Of a stretch of DNA of 64,000 nt, positions 45,420-54,157 are shown piece by piece. Source of the stretch: Sphingomonadaceae bacterium (GTDB lineage: Bacteria; Pseudomonadota; Alphaproteobacteria; Sphingomonadales; Sphingomonadaceae); contig JAFAZF010000011.1 of the NCBI GenBank assembly GCA_019239915.1, positions 124,001-188,000 of the forward strand, read 5' to 3'. Within the stretch, counting starts at the first letter, position 1. Each line of letters opens with the position of its first letter. The notes beneath the pieces were generated by a model. That model had not been told where the DNA came from, ran no database searches, and saw nothing but the letters and a program-made list of their open reading frames with translations. The translations under genes and the position numbers were made by a program.

Positions 45420-46673
45420 ATGACCGTGATGCCGAAGCTTGCCGATCTCCTCGACCAGAGCTTCGATCCATTCGAGATCGAGAAGCTTTCGACGGGCGAT
45501 GCCGATGATCCCTATCCCCGCATCCACGAACTCCGCGAGAAGGGCACGGTCCTCAAGGGCAGCTACCGCACCGAGTTCACCGATGTGCCCGACGTTCAGG
45601 TCGGACATCTGGAGCAGTATATGGTGCTCGGCTACGACACCATTCTCAAGGTGCTGACCAACCCGGAGGTATTCGGCAATCGCGGCGCCTTCCAGCACAC
45701 GCTCGGCAAGTCGTTCGGCCGCACCGTCACCGTGATGGATGCGCCGGAGCACACGCGCTACCGCAAGATCTTCCAGAAGGCGTTCCTGCCCAACACGGTC
45801 GCGAAGTGGGGCGAGACTTTCGTCGATCCGGTCGTTAACCGGCTGATGGGGGCGTTCATCGATCGCGGCGAGGCCGATCTCGTCGAGGAGTTCACCCATC
45901 ATTACCCGTTCCAGGTGATCTACAGCCAGCTCCAGATCGGCCAGGAGCAGACGAAGGTCTTCCACAAGCTCGCGATCGCGCAGCTGCTCTCGGCGATCGG
46001 CGCGCCGCAGGGACCGGAGGCGACCGAGAAGCTCGGCGATTTCTTCCGGGAGCTGCTCGCCCAGCGCCGCGCCGATCCCGGCGACGATCTGATCAGCCAC
46101 CTCGCCACGGTCGAGGCGGATGGCGAGCGGCTGCCGGACGAGGTGCTGATCTCCTTCCTGCGTCAGCTCATGAACGCTGGCGGCGACACCACCTTCCGCG
46201 GCACGAGCGTGCTCTTCACGGGTTTGCTCACCCATCCCGAACAGTGGGAGGCGGTGGCCGCCGATCGCTCGCTCATCCCGCAGGCCATCGAAGAGGCGCT
46301 GCGATGGGAAGGGCCGGTTTCGAACACGATGCGCTATGTCAACGAGGACACGGAGCTCGATGGCGTGTTCCTGCCGGAAGGCACGATCCTGAACATGGTG
46401 CTCGGTTCTGCCAATCGCGATCCCGGCAAATACCCCAACCCGGACAAGTTCGACATCTTCCGTGAGCGCAAGGTCCGCAACCTCGCCTTCGCCAATGGCC
46501 CGCATGTCTGCATCGGGCAGCATCTCGCCCGCCTCGAGATGACGCGTGCCCTGCATGCCATTCTCGATCACACTAGGAACATGCGACTCGATCCCGACAA
46601 GCCGGCGCCGGACATTCGCGGCCACTTGCTCCGCGTGCCCGACCACATCTACGTCAAGTTCGACAAGGCTTGA
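45420..46673 (+). CDS. Cytochrome P450
   Basis: About 417 residues. The I-helix is [15 protein letters not shown] with the acid-Thr pair, the K-helix ExxR is EALR, and the haem loop [18 protein letters not shown] places the cysteine ligand at residue 364. It is a soluble bacterial class I type enzyme. The gene follows the serine hydrolase by 5 bases and precedes a rubredoxin, a likely electron carrier or a marker of a shared redox chain. Hydroxylation of an alicyclic or terpenoid-like substrate is plausible; the substrate is not determined. Confidence 0.93.
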   Translation: MTVMPKLADLLDQSFDPFEIEKLSTGDADDPYPRIHELREKGTVLKGSYRTEFTDVPDVQVGHLEQYMVLGYDTILKVLTNPEVFGNRGAFQHTLGKSFGRTVTVMDAPEHTRYRKIFQKAFLPNTVAKWGETFVDPVVNRLMGAFIDRGEADLVEEFTHHYPFQVIYSQLQIGQEQTKVFHKLAIAQLLSAIGAPQGPEATEKLGDFFRELLAQRRADPGDDLISHLATVEADGERLPDEVLISFLRQLMNAGGDTTFRGTSVLFTGLLTHPEQWEAVAADRSLIPQAIEEALRWEGPVSNTMRYVNEDTELDGVFLPEGTILNMVLGSANRDPGKYPNPDKFDIFRERKVRNLAFANGPHVCIGQHLARLEMTRALHAILDHTRNMRLDPDKPAPDIRGHLLRVPDHIYVKFDKA

Positions 46674-46707
46674 TTCAGCGGAAGTAGACGAAGCGGGGCG
46701 CGATCCG

Positions 46708-46872
46708 ATGAAGCAGTGGATGTGCGTGCAGTGCGGCTATCTGTACGATCAGGCGGTCGGCGATCCCATGGGTGACGTCCCGCCGGGCACCGCTTGGGAA
46801 GACATACCGGACGATTGGAAGTGCCCCGATTGTGGCGCTGCCAAGGCCGAGTTTGAAATGGTGGAGATTTGA
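46708..46872 (+). CDS. Rubredoxin
   Basis: This 54-residue protein has the two iron-binding loops CVQCGYLYD (Cys6 and Cys9) and CPDCGAAK (Cys39 and Cys42), with DIPDDWKCP between. It is a one-iron electron carrier. It lies 34 bases after the P450 and overlaps the next SDR gene region, so it may pass electrons to the P450 or another oxygenase here. No rubredoxin reductase or ferredoxin reductase is in the window. ATG 46708 is the only plausible start. Confidence 0.95.
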   Translation: MKQWMCVQCGYLYDQAVGDPMGDVPPGTAWEDIPDDWKCPDCGAAKAEFEMVEI

Positions 46873-46874
46873 CG

Positions 46875-47660
46875 GTGGCGCCGCGCACCACGCTGGTGAC
46901 CGGCTCGCGCTCGGGGATGGGCAGGGCCGTCGCGACGTTGCTTGCTGCGCGCGGCGAGCGCGTGATCGGCGTCGATGTTGCGGATGCGGATATCGTCGCC
47001 GATCTCTCTAGGGCGGAGGGAAGGGCTGCGGCAATCGACGCCACGAAAGAGCTCGCCGCCGATGGTCTCGATGCGGTGATCGCCTGCGCGGGCCTCGCGA
47101 TCCCGGATGGACCGTTGATGATCGCGGTCAATTTTTTCGGTGCGACCGATCTCATCGCCGGGCTCCATCCGCTGCTGGCCAAGGGAAGGGCTCCGCGCGC
47201 GGTTGCGATCGTTTCGACTGCCAGCATCCTTCCGACCGATGCCGAACTGGTCGAGCTCTGCCTCGCGGGTGACGAAGCCGCCGCGCTCGCGAGGGCCGCC
47301 GACAACCCGCTGAGCTACGCATCGTCCAAGCTCGCGCTGCTGCGCTGGATCCGGCGCACGTCGATCCAGCCGGGCTGGGCGGATGCCGGCGTGCTGCTCA
47401 ACGGCGTCGCGCCAGGCCTGGTGCTGACGCCGATGACGGCGCCGATCATGGCGACGGAGGAAGGGCGCGCGCAGCTCGCCCGCTCCGCGCCCTATGTGAC
47501 GCCCGACCCCGCCGTCGCGGAGGATATTGCGCCGCTGCTCGCCTTCCTCGCCAGCCCGGAAAATCGCTACATGGTCGGCCAGGTGCCGTTCTGCGACGGC
47601 GGCAAGGATGTGCTGCTGCGCGGCGACGACGTCGTCACCGCCGTGCCGGGCGACTTCTAG
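46875..47660 (+). CDS. SDR resembling 3-alpha-hydroxysteroid dehydrogenase/carbonyl reductase
   Basis: About 261 residues. The nucleotide loop is TGSRSGMGRAVA, and VIGVDVADADIVADLSRAEG, then VNFFGATDLIAGLHPLLAKG match the pattern of Comamonas-type 3-alpha-HSD/carbonyl reductase closely by eye. Catalytic SYASSK supplies Tyr and Lys. GTG 46875 is preferred because GGAG precedes it at 8 bases; TTG 46869 overlaps the rubredoxin stop. It probably oxidises or reduces a secondary hydroxyl of an alicyclic or steroid-like intermediate. Steroid activity itself is inference. Confidence 0.87.
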   Translation: MAPRTTLVTGSRSGMGRAVATLLAARGERVIGVDVADADIVADLSRAEGRAAAIDATKELAADGLDAVIACAGLAIPDGPLMIAVNFFGATDLIAGLHPLLAKGRAPRAVAIVSTASILPTDAELVELCLAGDEAAALARAADNPLSYASSKLALLRWIRRTSIQPGWADAGVLLNGVAPGLVLTPMTAPIMATEEGRAQLARSAPYVTPDPAVAEDIAPLLAFLASPENRYMVGQVPFCDGGKDVLLRGDDVVTAVPGDF

Positions 47661-47663
47661 GCG

Positions 47664-48683
47664 CTACAGCCGATAGACACGTCGCGCGGTGCCTTCGAAC
47701 AGCTGCGCGCGTTCCCCAGGCGTATAACCCGCCGACATGCGCTTGGCCGCGTTCCACAGCACCGCGTAGGACATGCTGCTGCGGTCGACCGGGAAGTTGC
47801 TCTCGAACATAGCGCGATCGGGGCCGAAGAGATCGATGGCGTAGCGCGTGCGGTCACCGAGCACCTCGGCGATCTCGGCCGAGCCCGGCGGCACATCCCG
47901 ATCCGTCCAGCCGAAATCGGCGAGCCACATGCCCTGGCCGCCGAGCTTGATCACGACGTTCGGACATTGCGCGAGCTCGGCGATCAGCGGCCGCCACTCG
48001 GCCCACGCCTCTTCGCGACGGCCGGCGTAGCTGCCGATGCCGAGCGGCGAGGCAAGATGATCGGCGACGATGATCGTGTCCGGAAAGGCGCGCGCCAGGC
48101 TGGTGAGCTGCGGCAACTGGAAATGATAGAGGCAGGCGTCGAAGCTCAGCCCGCGTTGGGCGAGCAGCGGAAAGCCGCGCCGGAATGCGGGATCGTCGTA
48201 GAGGTTCGGGTTGCGCGCGATCGACATCGGCAGCGTCGCATCGAAGGAGGCGATCTGCCGTACCCCCTTCACCCGGCTGGAGGCGGCGAGATGAGCATCG
48301 AGCACGTCGGCGGCGTTGTCGAGCGTCACGTCGGCATTGGTGACGATGCCCGCGCAGATTTGCGTCTTCAGCCCGCGGCGCTGCGCCTCTTCGGCGACGG
48401 CGTGGGCGTGGCTGGTCTCGCCGACGGCACGAAACTCGGCCTGACCGTCCTCGGCATAGTTTGCGTAAGCGTCGATGTAGACCGTCGCGAGGATGTTGTG
48501 GCCGCTGCCGACGTCGGCAGCGATCTCGTCGATCTGATAGAGGCCGTCCTGATAATGGGCGGTACCCGGCCAGAGATGATGATGCGGATCGATGATCGGA
48601 AGATCGGGCTCGATGATGTCCTCGGCGGTCTGCGCGAGCCACCGGTTTCGCGCGTCGCGGCGCTCGGTCGCGTCGGTCGTCAT
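47664..48683 (-). CDS. Amidohydrolase_2 family metal-dependent hydrolase
   Basis: This 339-residue TIM-barrel protein has the metal motif IIDPHHHLW near residue 30, then YIDAYANYAEDGQ, the mid-barrel VADHLASPLG His, and the ESNFPVD motif. The family includes lactonases and 2-pyrone-4,6-dicarboxylate hydrolase-type enzymes. It may open a lactone or decarboxylate a pathway intermediate. It is convergent with the SDR gene and divergent from the kinase gene at 48842. The substrate cannot be named. Confidence 0.87.
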   Translation of the reverse strand: MTTDATERRDARNRWLAQTAEDIIEPDLPIIDPHHHLWPGTAHYQDGLYQIDEIAADVGSGHNILATVYIDAYANYAEDGQAEFRAVGETSHAHAVAEEAQRRGLKTQICAGIVTNADVTLDNAADVLDAHLAASSRVKGVRQIASFDATLPMSIARNPNLYDDPAFRRGFPLLAQRGLSFDACLYHFQLPQLTSLARAFPDTIIVADHLASPLGIGSYAGRREEAWAEWRPLIAELAQCPNVVIKLGGQGMWLADFGWTDRDVPPGSAEIAEVLGDRTRYAIDLFGPDRAMFESNFPVDRSSMSYAVLWNAAKRMSAGYTPGERAQLFEGTARRVYRL

Positions 48684-48841
48684 TTTCCCTCTCCCGCCGA
48701 CGGCTACGGCACAAGCCTGTGCCGGAAATCGCTAGTGGATTTGGACGAGGGCTTACATAAGGAATGATGCGACGCAAGCGGATCGGCCAATGCGCCCACC
48801 ATTTGACGACGGCGCGATCGAAGAGGCAGGGCAGGGCGACT

Positions 48842-49912
48842 ATGGGCGCGCAGGAGACGATCTCGAATGACCTCCCGATGCATTATGAGGACGTTACCGC
48901 AGAGTGGGTGACGCAGGCGCTGCGCCGGCGCTGGCCGGGCGTGACCGTGACGGGCCTGCGCCACGCGCAGACGATCGGCGGCACCGGCAGCAAGATCCAG
49001 CTTGAGCTGGAATATGACGACGCCGGACTGGCGGCGGGCCTGCCGCCTAGGCTGTTCGTCAAGGGCGGGTTCGAGTGGCACGAGGTCGCCTTTGCCGCGT
49101 CCTATCAGGCGGAAGCGCGATTCTACGCGGATTGGGCGCCGTCGATCGCGGCCAACATTCCCCAAGGCTATTTCGCCGAGTGGAACGACCGGCAGGGTGT
49201 GGTTCTGATCGAGGACCTGTCGCTGCGCCCGGTGACGTTCGGCTCGGGCGATGTCGCGCCGCTCGACGTTGCCACGATCCGCAAGGTGTTGGCGCTGCTC
49301 GCGCGCATCCATGCGCCCTTCTGGAACAAGCCCACGCTCGCGACGCTACGCTCGCTGGGGCAGCGCGTCGGCACGAACTTCATCGATCATTTTCTCGCGC
49401 CGGATTATTATGCGAGCTGCATCGCGCAGCCGAAGGGCCAACCGATCCCCCAGGCGTTCCACGATCCCCGCCGGATGCTCGCGGGGCTGCGCGCGAACTG
49501 GGCGCAGGTCGATACCGGCCCGCAGAGCTTCTGCCACGGCGATCCGCACCAGGGGAACATGTTCTTCGAGACCGACGGCAGGCCCGGCTATCTCGATTTC
49601 CAGGCCTATGTGCGTTGCGCGCCGCTGCACGACGTCAACTATGTCGTCGTCGGCTCGCTGTCGGTGGAGGATCGCCGTCAGCACGATCGCGCGCTGCTCG
49701 GCTTCTATCTGGACGAACTGAAGGCGCTCGGCGTCCGCGATCTATGGTCGAGCGACGAGGCCTGGGATCGGTTCCGGCGCCACACCATGCATGGCCTGCT
49801 GTGGTTCGCGACACCGGAGGCGATGCAGCCGGCGGCGATCGTCGAGGCCCATAGTCTGCGCTTCGGCACGGCGGCGAACGACTATGAATTGCCTGCTCTG
49901 CTCGGCGTCTGA
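48842..49912 (+). CDS. APH/choline-kinase-like phosphotransferase 1
   Basis: About 356 residues. The kinase-like fold shows FVKGGFEWHEVAFAASYQAEA (N-lobe Lys region), Brenner's motif FCHGDPHQGNMFF and the metal-binding YLDFQAY. The N-terminus (HYEDVTAEWVTQALRRRWPG) resembles ecdysteroid-kinase-like and choline-kinase-like proteins that accompany acyl-CoA degradation genes. It could phosphorylate an alcohol intermediate. ATG 48842 is preferred to 48764. The gene at 49954 is a paralogue 41 bases downstream. Confidence 0.87.
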   Translation: MGAQETISNDLPMHYEDVTAEWVTQALRRRWPGVTVTGLRHAQTIGGTGSKIQLELEYDDAGLAAGLPPRLFVKGGFEWHEVAFAASYQAEARFYADWAPSIAANIPQGYFAEWNDRQGVVLIEDLSLRPVTFGSGDVAPLDVATIRKVLALLARIHAPFWNKPTLATLRSLGQRVGTNFIDHFLAPDYYASCIAQPKGQPIPQAFHDPRRMLAGLRANWAQVDTGPQSFCHGDPHQGNMFFETDGRPGYLDFQAYVRCAPLHDVNYVVVGSLSVEDRRQHDRALLGFYLDELKALGVRDLWSSDEAWDRFRRHTMHGLLWFATPEAMQPAAIVEAHSLRFGTAANDYELPALLGV

Positions 49913-49953
49913 GCTCGGAGCGGGTCAGCGACGAATTACGAGGAGAGAACAGG

Positions 49954-51015
49954 ATGGCCGAGGTCGTGGCACCGGTGAAGATACCGCACGAAATCGAAGA
50001 CGTTACGGCTGAATGGCTGACCGACGCATTGGCAACGGACATGCCGGGCATCGTCGTCGACGACGCGACGATCGTCGGCCGCATTCCCGGCGCTTCCACC
50101 AAGGCGCGCGTCAAGCTGCGCACGAACCGCAACGACGCACCGGTGAGCGTCATCGTGAAGGCCGGCTTCGAGCCGCACAGCCCGAACATGCGGATGATGC
50201 ACGACAACGAGATGCACGCATATCGCGATTTCGCGCCGCTGGTGGGGGTCAACACGCCGAAATGCTATTTCGCCGGCCGCGACGAGGCCGGCCACTCGCT
50301 GGTGATCCTGGAAGACCTTGACGAAAGGGGCGTACACTTCCTCTCGCTGCAGAAGCCGATCGGCTTCGAACTCGCCACCGGCTTTCTCGATGCGCTGGCG
50401 CAGATCCACGCGCGCACCTGGAACGTGACTCGCGACGACATATTCGATTGGGTGCCGGACACCAGCCGCCGGCAGAACGGCCATTATATCGCGATCCTGG
50501 AGGACCCCGTCCGCTTCGATCATTTCGCGCAGTCGCCACGTTGCGCCGCGATGCCGCAATCCCTCGTCGACGCGGATCGGATGCTGCGCGTCTTCGCGGC
50601 GATGCGCGAATATCACGAGACGCAGACGTTCGTGGTCAACCACGGCGACATGCATCTCGGCAATCTCTACACCGACGCCGATGGCACGCCGGGTCTCCTC
50701 GATTGGCAGCCGCGCTATGCGCCTTGGTCGCTGGACGTCAGCTACTTCATCATTGCGGGGCTCGATCTGCTGAACCGCCGCAAGTGGGAAGGGGCGCTGC
50801 TCCAATATTATCTGACCAAGCTTGCCGCGCATGGCGTCGATGCGCCGTCGTTCGATCAGGCGTGGGAAGCCTATCGCAAGACGATCCCGTGGGGTCTCAA
50901 GATCTGGATGCTGAACGGCACCGAGTTCCAGACCGAATCCCGCAACACCGCCGCCGCCGTGCGCTTCGCGATGGCGGCGGTGGACCACGACATGTTCAAG
51001 CTGTTGGGGGTGTAG
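49954..51015 (+). CDS. APH/choline-kinase-like phosphotransferase 2
   Basis: This 353-residue paralogue of the previous protein starts MAEVVAPVKIPHEIEDVTAE and has SVIVKAGFEPHSPNMRMMHD, then VVNHGDMHLGNLYTDADG (catalytic Asp) and LLDWQPRYAPW. It shares the EDVTAEWL N-terminus with its neighbour, which points to tandem duplication followed by divergence. The ATG follows GGAGAG. It is convergent with the nitronate monooxygenase gene. The phosphate acceptor is unknown. Confidence 0.88.
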   Translation: MAEVVAPVKIPHEIEDVTAEWLTDALATDMPGIVVDDATIVGRIPGASTKARVKLRTNRNDAPVSVIVKAGFEPHSPNMRMMHDNEMHAYRDFAPLVGVNTPKCYFAGRDEAGHSLVILEDLDERGVHFLSLQKPIGFELATGFLDALAQIHARTWNVTRDDIFDWVPDTSRRQNGHYIAILEDPVRFDHFAQSPRCAAMPQSLVDADRMLRVFAAMREYHETQTFVVNHGDMHLGNLYTDADGTPGLLDWQPRYAPWSLDVSYFIIAGLDLLNRRKWEGALLQYYLTKLAAHGVDAPSFDQAWEAYRKTIPWGLKIWMLNGTEFQTESRNTAAAVRFAMAAVDHDMFKLLGV

Positions 51016-51034
51016 CCGGCCCTCGGACGGAGGT

Positions 51035-52021
51035 CTACGCGACCTCCGCTACCGCCGCCCTCGGCGTCACGAGCGCGGCAAGCCGATCGATCTCGCGCCA
51101 GAAGCTCTCGATCGTGCGTCGGACGATCACGTCGCACGGCAGCACTTCATCTATGAGCGCGGAAGATTCGCCGGCGGGAGCCAGCCCGCGAGACATATCG
51201 CCGTCAAAATAGGGGCTTTTCGTTTCTTGGAGCGCCTCGGGCACGGTGAGCCGTCCCGCGGCGATCGCCTCCGTGGCGACGCCTTTGAGCGCGCGCACGC
51301 AAGGGCCGACACCGCGATTGGTGACGGTGGTGTCGTGCTCGCCGGCGGCGACGATCGCCGCCTTGTAGGCGGCGGAAGCGGGGTTCTCCGCGGAGGCAAC
51401 GAAGCGCGTGCCCATCTGCACGCCTTCCGCGCCAAGCGCGAAGGCGGCGGCCATGCCGCGCCCGTCGACGACACCGCCCGCCGCGACGATCGGCAAGTCG
51501 GTCGCCGCGCGGACCGCCTGAAGGAGCGTGAAGACGCCGATCTCCTTGGGGCTGCGGAAAGCGCCGCTCTCGCCGCCTTCGACCACCAGGCCGTCGACCC
51601 CGGCAGCCGCCGCCTTGCGCGCGCCCTCGAGGCTCGGCACCGCATGATAGACGGTGATGCCGGCACGTTTCAGACGTTCGGCATATTTGGCCGGATCGCC
51701 GGCCGAGGTGGTGACGAAGCGGATGCCGCGCTCGATCACCCAGTCGACGATGCTGTCGTCATGCTTGAGGAAGTGGAGGGGCAGATTGACCGCATAAGGC
51801 GCGTCGGTGAGGCCCGGCATCGCCAGGATCTCGCGCTTGACTGCATCGAATTCGCCGGAGGAGGTCTCGAGGATGCCGAGCCCACCAGCGTTGGAGACGG
51901 CGGCGGCGAGGCGCGAGCGCCCCAGCCAACCCATTGGCGATTGGAAGATCGGATAACGCGCCCCGCAATCGCGCACCACGCGATTGCCCGCGAACGGCCG
52001 ATCGATCGCCGCCGTCTCCAT
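51035..52021 (-). CDS. Nitronate monooxygenase-like FMN protein 1
   Basis: About 328 residues from ATG 52021. The NMO/FabK fold shows YPIFQSPMGWLGRSRLAAAV, then SNAGGLGILETS, IVAAGGVVDGRGMAAAFALG and AEGVQMGTRFVASAENP, the FMN phosphate-binding loops. Such proteins oxidise nitronates or reduce enoyl substrates with FMN. It follows the E1 beta gene by about 17 bases on the same strand and may share that transcript. The other NMO-like gene at 63367 is related in fold only. Confidence 0.88.
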   Translation of the reverse strand: METAAIDRPFAGNRVVRDCGARYPIFQSPMGWLGRSRLAAAVSNAGGLGILETSSGEFDAVKREILAMPGLTDAPYAVNLPLHFLKHDDSIVDWVIERGIRFVTTSAGDPAKYAERLKRAGITVYHAVPSLEGARKAAAAGVDGLVVEGGESGAFRSPKEIGVFTLLQAVRAATDLPIVAAGGVVDGRGMAAAFALGAEGVQMGTRFVASAENPASAAYKAAIVAAGEHDTTVTNRGVGPCVRALKGVATEAIAAGRLTVPEALQETKSPYFDGDMSRGLAPAGESSALIDEVLPCDVIVRRTIESFWREIDRLAALVTPRAAVAEVA

Positions 52022-52037
52022 CAGGCCCGGAGCGTCC

Positions 52038-53072
52038 TCAGCCCGCGATCTCGACGATTGCGGCGAGAATACGCTCGGCGTCGGGGGCGAAGGCGGTCTC
52101 GAGCGGCTTGGAGTAGGGCACCGCGCTGAACGCGCCACCCAACCGCTTGACCGGCTTCTTGAGCTTGCCGAACAACTCTTCGCTGATCACCGCGGCGATC
52201 TCTGCGCCAACGCCATATTCCTTCACCGCCTCATGCGCGATGACAACGCGGCTGGTCTTGGCGGCAGACGCCAGCACCGTCTCCCGGTCCCACGGCGCGA
52301 TCGTGCGCAAGTCGATCATCTCGACCGAAATGCCATTTTCCGCCGCTTTCTCGGCGGCCTGCCGTGCTTCGCCGGCGATACGGGCATAGCTGATCAGCGT
52401 GACGTCGGTGCCTTCGCGTTGGATCGCCGCCTTGCCGAGCGGAACGCGGTGGCTGCTATCAGGCAGCTCGAACGAGACCGGCGCGAAATAGGTCGGCAGG
52501 TTCTCGATGAAGATCACCGGATCGGGATCGTCGATCGCCGAGCGCAACAGGCCATAGGCGTCCTCCGGCGTCGACGGCGCGACGACCTTGATGCCGGCGG
52601 TGTGTGCGAACCAGGCTTCGAGATAGTCGCAATGCTGACCGCCCGAGCCGAAGCCCGTGCCCGTCATCGTGCGGATCACCATCGGCACGCTGGTCTGTCC
52701 ACCCGACATGAAACGCAGCTTGGCCGCGTGATTGACGATCATGTCCATCGCCACGGCCGTGAAGTTCATCAGCATGATCTCGGCGATCGGCTTGTAGCCG
52801 ACCAGGCTCGCCCCGATCGCGGCGCCGATGATCGCCTGCTCCGCGATCGGCGTCGAGCGCACGCGATCGTCGCCGAACTTGGCCGAGAGGCCGCGCGTCA
52901 CGCCGACGACGCCGCCGCCCTCGGGATCGGCGAGATCCTCGCCGAGCGAGATGATCTTGGGATCCTCCGCCATCGCATCGAAATGCGCCTTGTTGAGCGC
53001 GGCGAGGATGGTGACGGTCGGCCGGGCCGGCTTCTTCGCGGCGGTGTCGGTTGCGGTGGCGGTGTCGCTCAT
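52038..53072 (-). CDS. 2-oxoacid dehydrogenase E1 beta subunit
   Basis: This 344-residue protein has the transketolase-type pyrimidine domain: VTILAALNKAHFDAMAEDPK, then ISLGEDLADPEGGGVVGVTR, RSTPIAEQAIIGAAIGASLVG and the C-terminal VVIAHEAVKEYGVGAEIAAV. It pairs with the alpha subunit, whose stop overlaps its ATG (ATGA). The closest general types are pyruvate and acetoin dehydrogenase E1 beta. No E2 or E3 follows; the next gene encodes a nitronate monooxygenase. Confidence 0.92.
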   Translation of the reverse strand: MSDTATATDTAAKKPARPTVTILAALNKAHFDAMAEDPKIISLGEDLADPEGGGVVGVTRGLSAKFGDDRVRSTPIAEQAIIGAAIGASLVGYKPIAEIMLMNFTAVAMDMIVNHAAKLRFMSGGQTSVPMVIRTMTGTGFGSGGQHCDYLEAWFAHTAGIKVVAPSTPEDAYGLLRSAIDDPDPVIFIENLPTYFAPVSFELPDSSHRVPLGKAAIQREGTDVTLISYARIAGEARQAAEKAAENGISVEMIDLRTIAPWDRETVLASAAKTSRVVIAHEAVKEYGVGAEIAAVISEELFGKLKKPVKRLGGAFSAVPYSKPLETAFAPDAERILAAIVEIAG

Positions 53073-54061
53073 GCCGCGATCTCCTTCTCGAACACATCGA
53101 AGCGCAAATCGTCGGGCGTCGGCCAGGCCGATTCCAGCGCGAAGTTTACGGCGTCGTCGATCTGACCTTCGATGTCGGCCTCGATCTTGGCGAGCTCTTC
53201 CTCGGTAGCGACGCGATCGGCGATCAGCTTGGCGCGGAAGGCGGGAACGGGATCGTTCTCCATCGCCTTGGCCTTCTGCTCCTTCGGAATATATTTGCTG
53301 TCGTCGTCGCCGAAGCTGTGGCCGAAGAAGCGGAAGGTCATGCACTCGAGCAGCGTCGGTCCTTCGCCGGCGCGGGCGCGGGCAATCGCCTGCGCGGCGG
53401 CGGCGTACATCTCGGCGGGATCGTTGCCGTTCACGCGGAAGCCCGGCATGCCGTAGGCCGCCGCACGGTTCGCGATGTTCTCGCCGCCCGTCATCTTCTC
53501 GAAGGTGGTGTGCTCCGCATAGAGATTGTTCTGGCAGATGAAGATGGTCGGCAGCTTCCAGACGGACGCGAGGTTCATCGCCTCGTGCACGGCGCCGATG
53601 TTCGAGGCGCCATCGCCGAAGTTGCAAACCGACACGCGGTCGTTCTTGTCGAGCTGCGCCGCCCAGGCGAGGCCGTTGGCGATCGGCGCAGCCGAGCCGA
53701 CGATGCCGGTCGTCACCATGATGCCCTTGGGTGGATAGGTGAGATGCATCGGGCCGCCCTTGCCCTTGCACGAACCGGTGACGCGGCCGGCAAGCTCGGC
53801 CCACAGCGGCCGGAGCGGGAAGCCCTTGGCCAGCATGTCGTGGATGCCACGATAGATGGTGCAGACATAGTCGTCGTCGCGCAGCGCCGCCGAAAGCGCC
53901 GACGGAATGATCTCCTGGCCGCGATAGGAATAGTAGACCATCGCGATCTGGCCCGACAGGATCACCTTGCGGGCGCGCTCGTCATTTGCCTTGAGCAGCG
54001 CGGCGCGCTTGTAGATGTCGAGCAGCGTCTGGTTGTCGGGTTCGTAGCCCTGGAATGCCAC
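53069..54061 (-). CDS. 2-oxoacid dehydrogenase E1 alpha subunit
   Basis: About 330 residues from GTG 54061, which follows GGGAGAG. The ThDP-binding motif is NFGDGASNIGAVHEAMNLAS, then ICQNNLYAEHT; the N-terminus has YSYRGQEIIPSALSAAL and GSCKGKGGPMHLTYPPKG. It decarboxylates a 2-oxoacid (or acetoin) using thiamine diphosphate. It is the first gene of an E1 alpha-E1 beta pair. An upstream in-frame TTG at 54115 is less likely. The adjacent FadR-type regulator, transcribed in the same direction upstream, may control it. Confidence 0.92.
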   Translation of the reverse strand: MAFQGYEPDNQTLLDIYKRAALLKANDERARKVILSGQIAMVYYSYRGQEIIPSALSAALRDDDYVCTIYRGIHDMLAKGFPLRPLWAELAGRVTGSCKGKGGPMHLTYPPKGIMVTTGIVGSAAPIANGLAWAAQLDKNDRVSVCNFGDGASNIGAVHEAMNLASVWKLPTIFICQNNLYAEHTTFEKMTGGENIANRAAAYGMPGFRVNGNDPAEMYAAAAQAIARARAGEGPTLLECMTFRFFGHSFGDDDSKYIPKEQKAKAMENDPVPAFRAKLIADRVATEEELAKIEADIEGQIDDAVNFALESAWPTPDDLRFDVFEKEIAA

Positions 54062-54157
54062 AGGTCTCTCCCATCGAAGTTGGACAAAGGACGGGGCGGC
54101 GCCCTCGTCGATCAAGTGCCGCCTCGCTATACATCTCCCCGAAGGGCTGTCGAGGGA

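Noticed and set aside
48707-48724. CGGCACA-AGCC-TGTGCCG inverted repeat upstream of the amidohydrolase gene as an operator
   Set aside because: A 7-bp GC-rich stem is common by chance at this base composition and no adjacent regulator points to it.
48842-51015. Aminoglycoside resistance genes
   Set aside because: The kinase motifs are shared with many small-molecule kinases, and context and N-termini point to a catabolic role.
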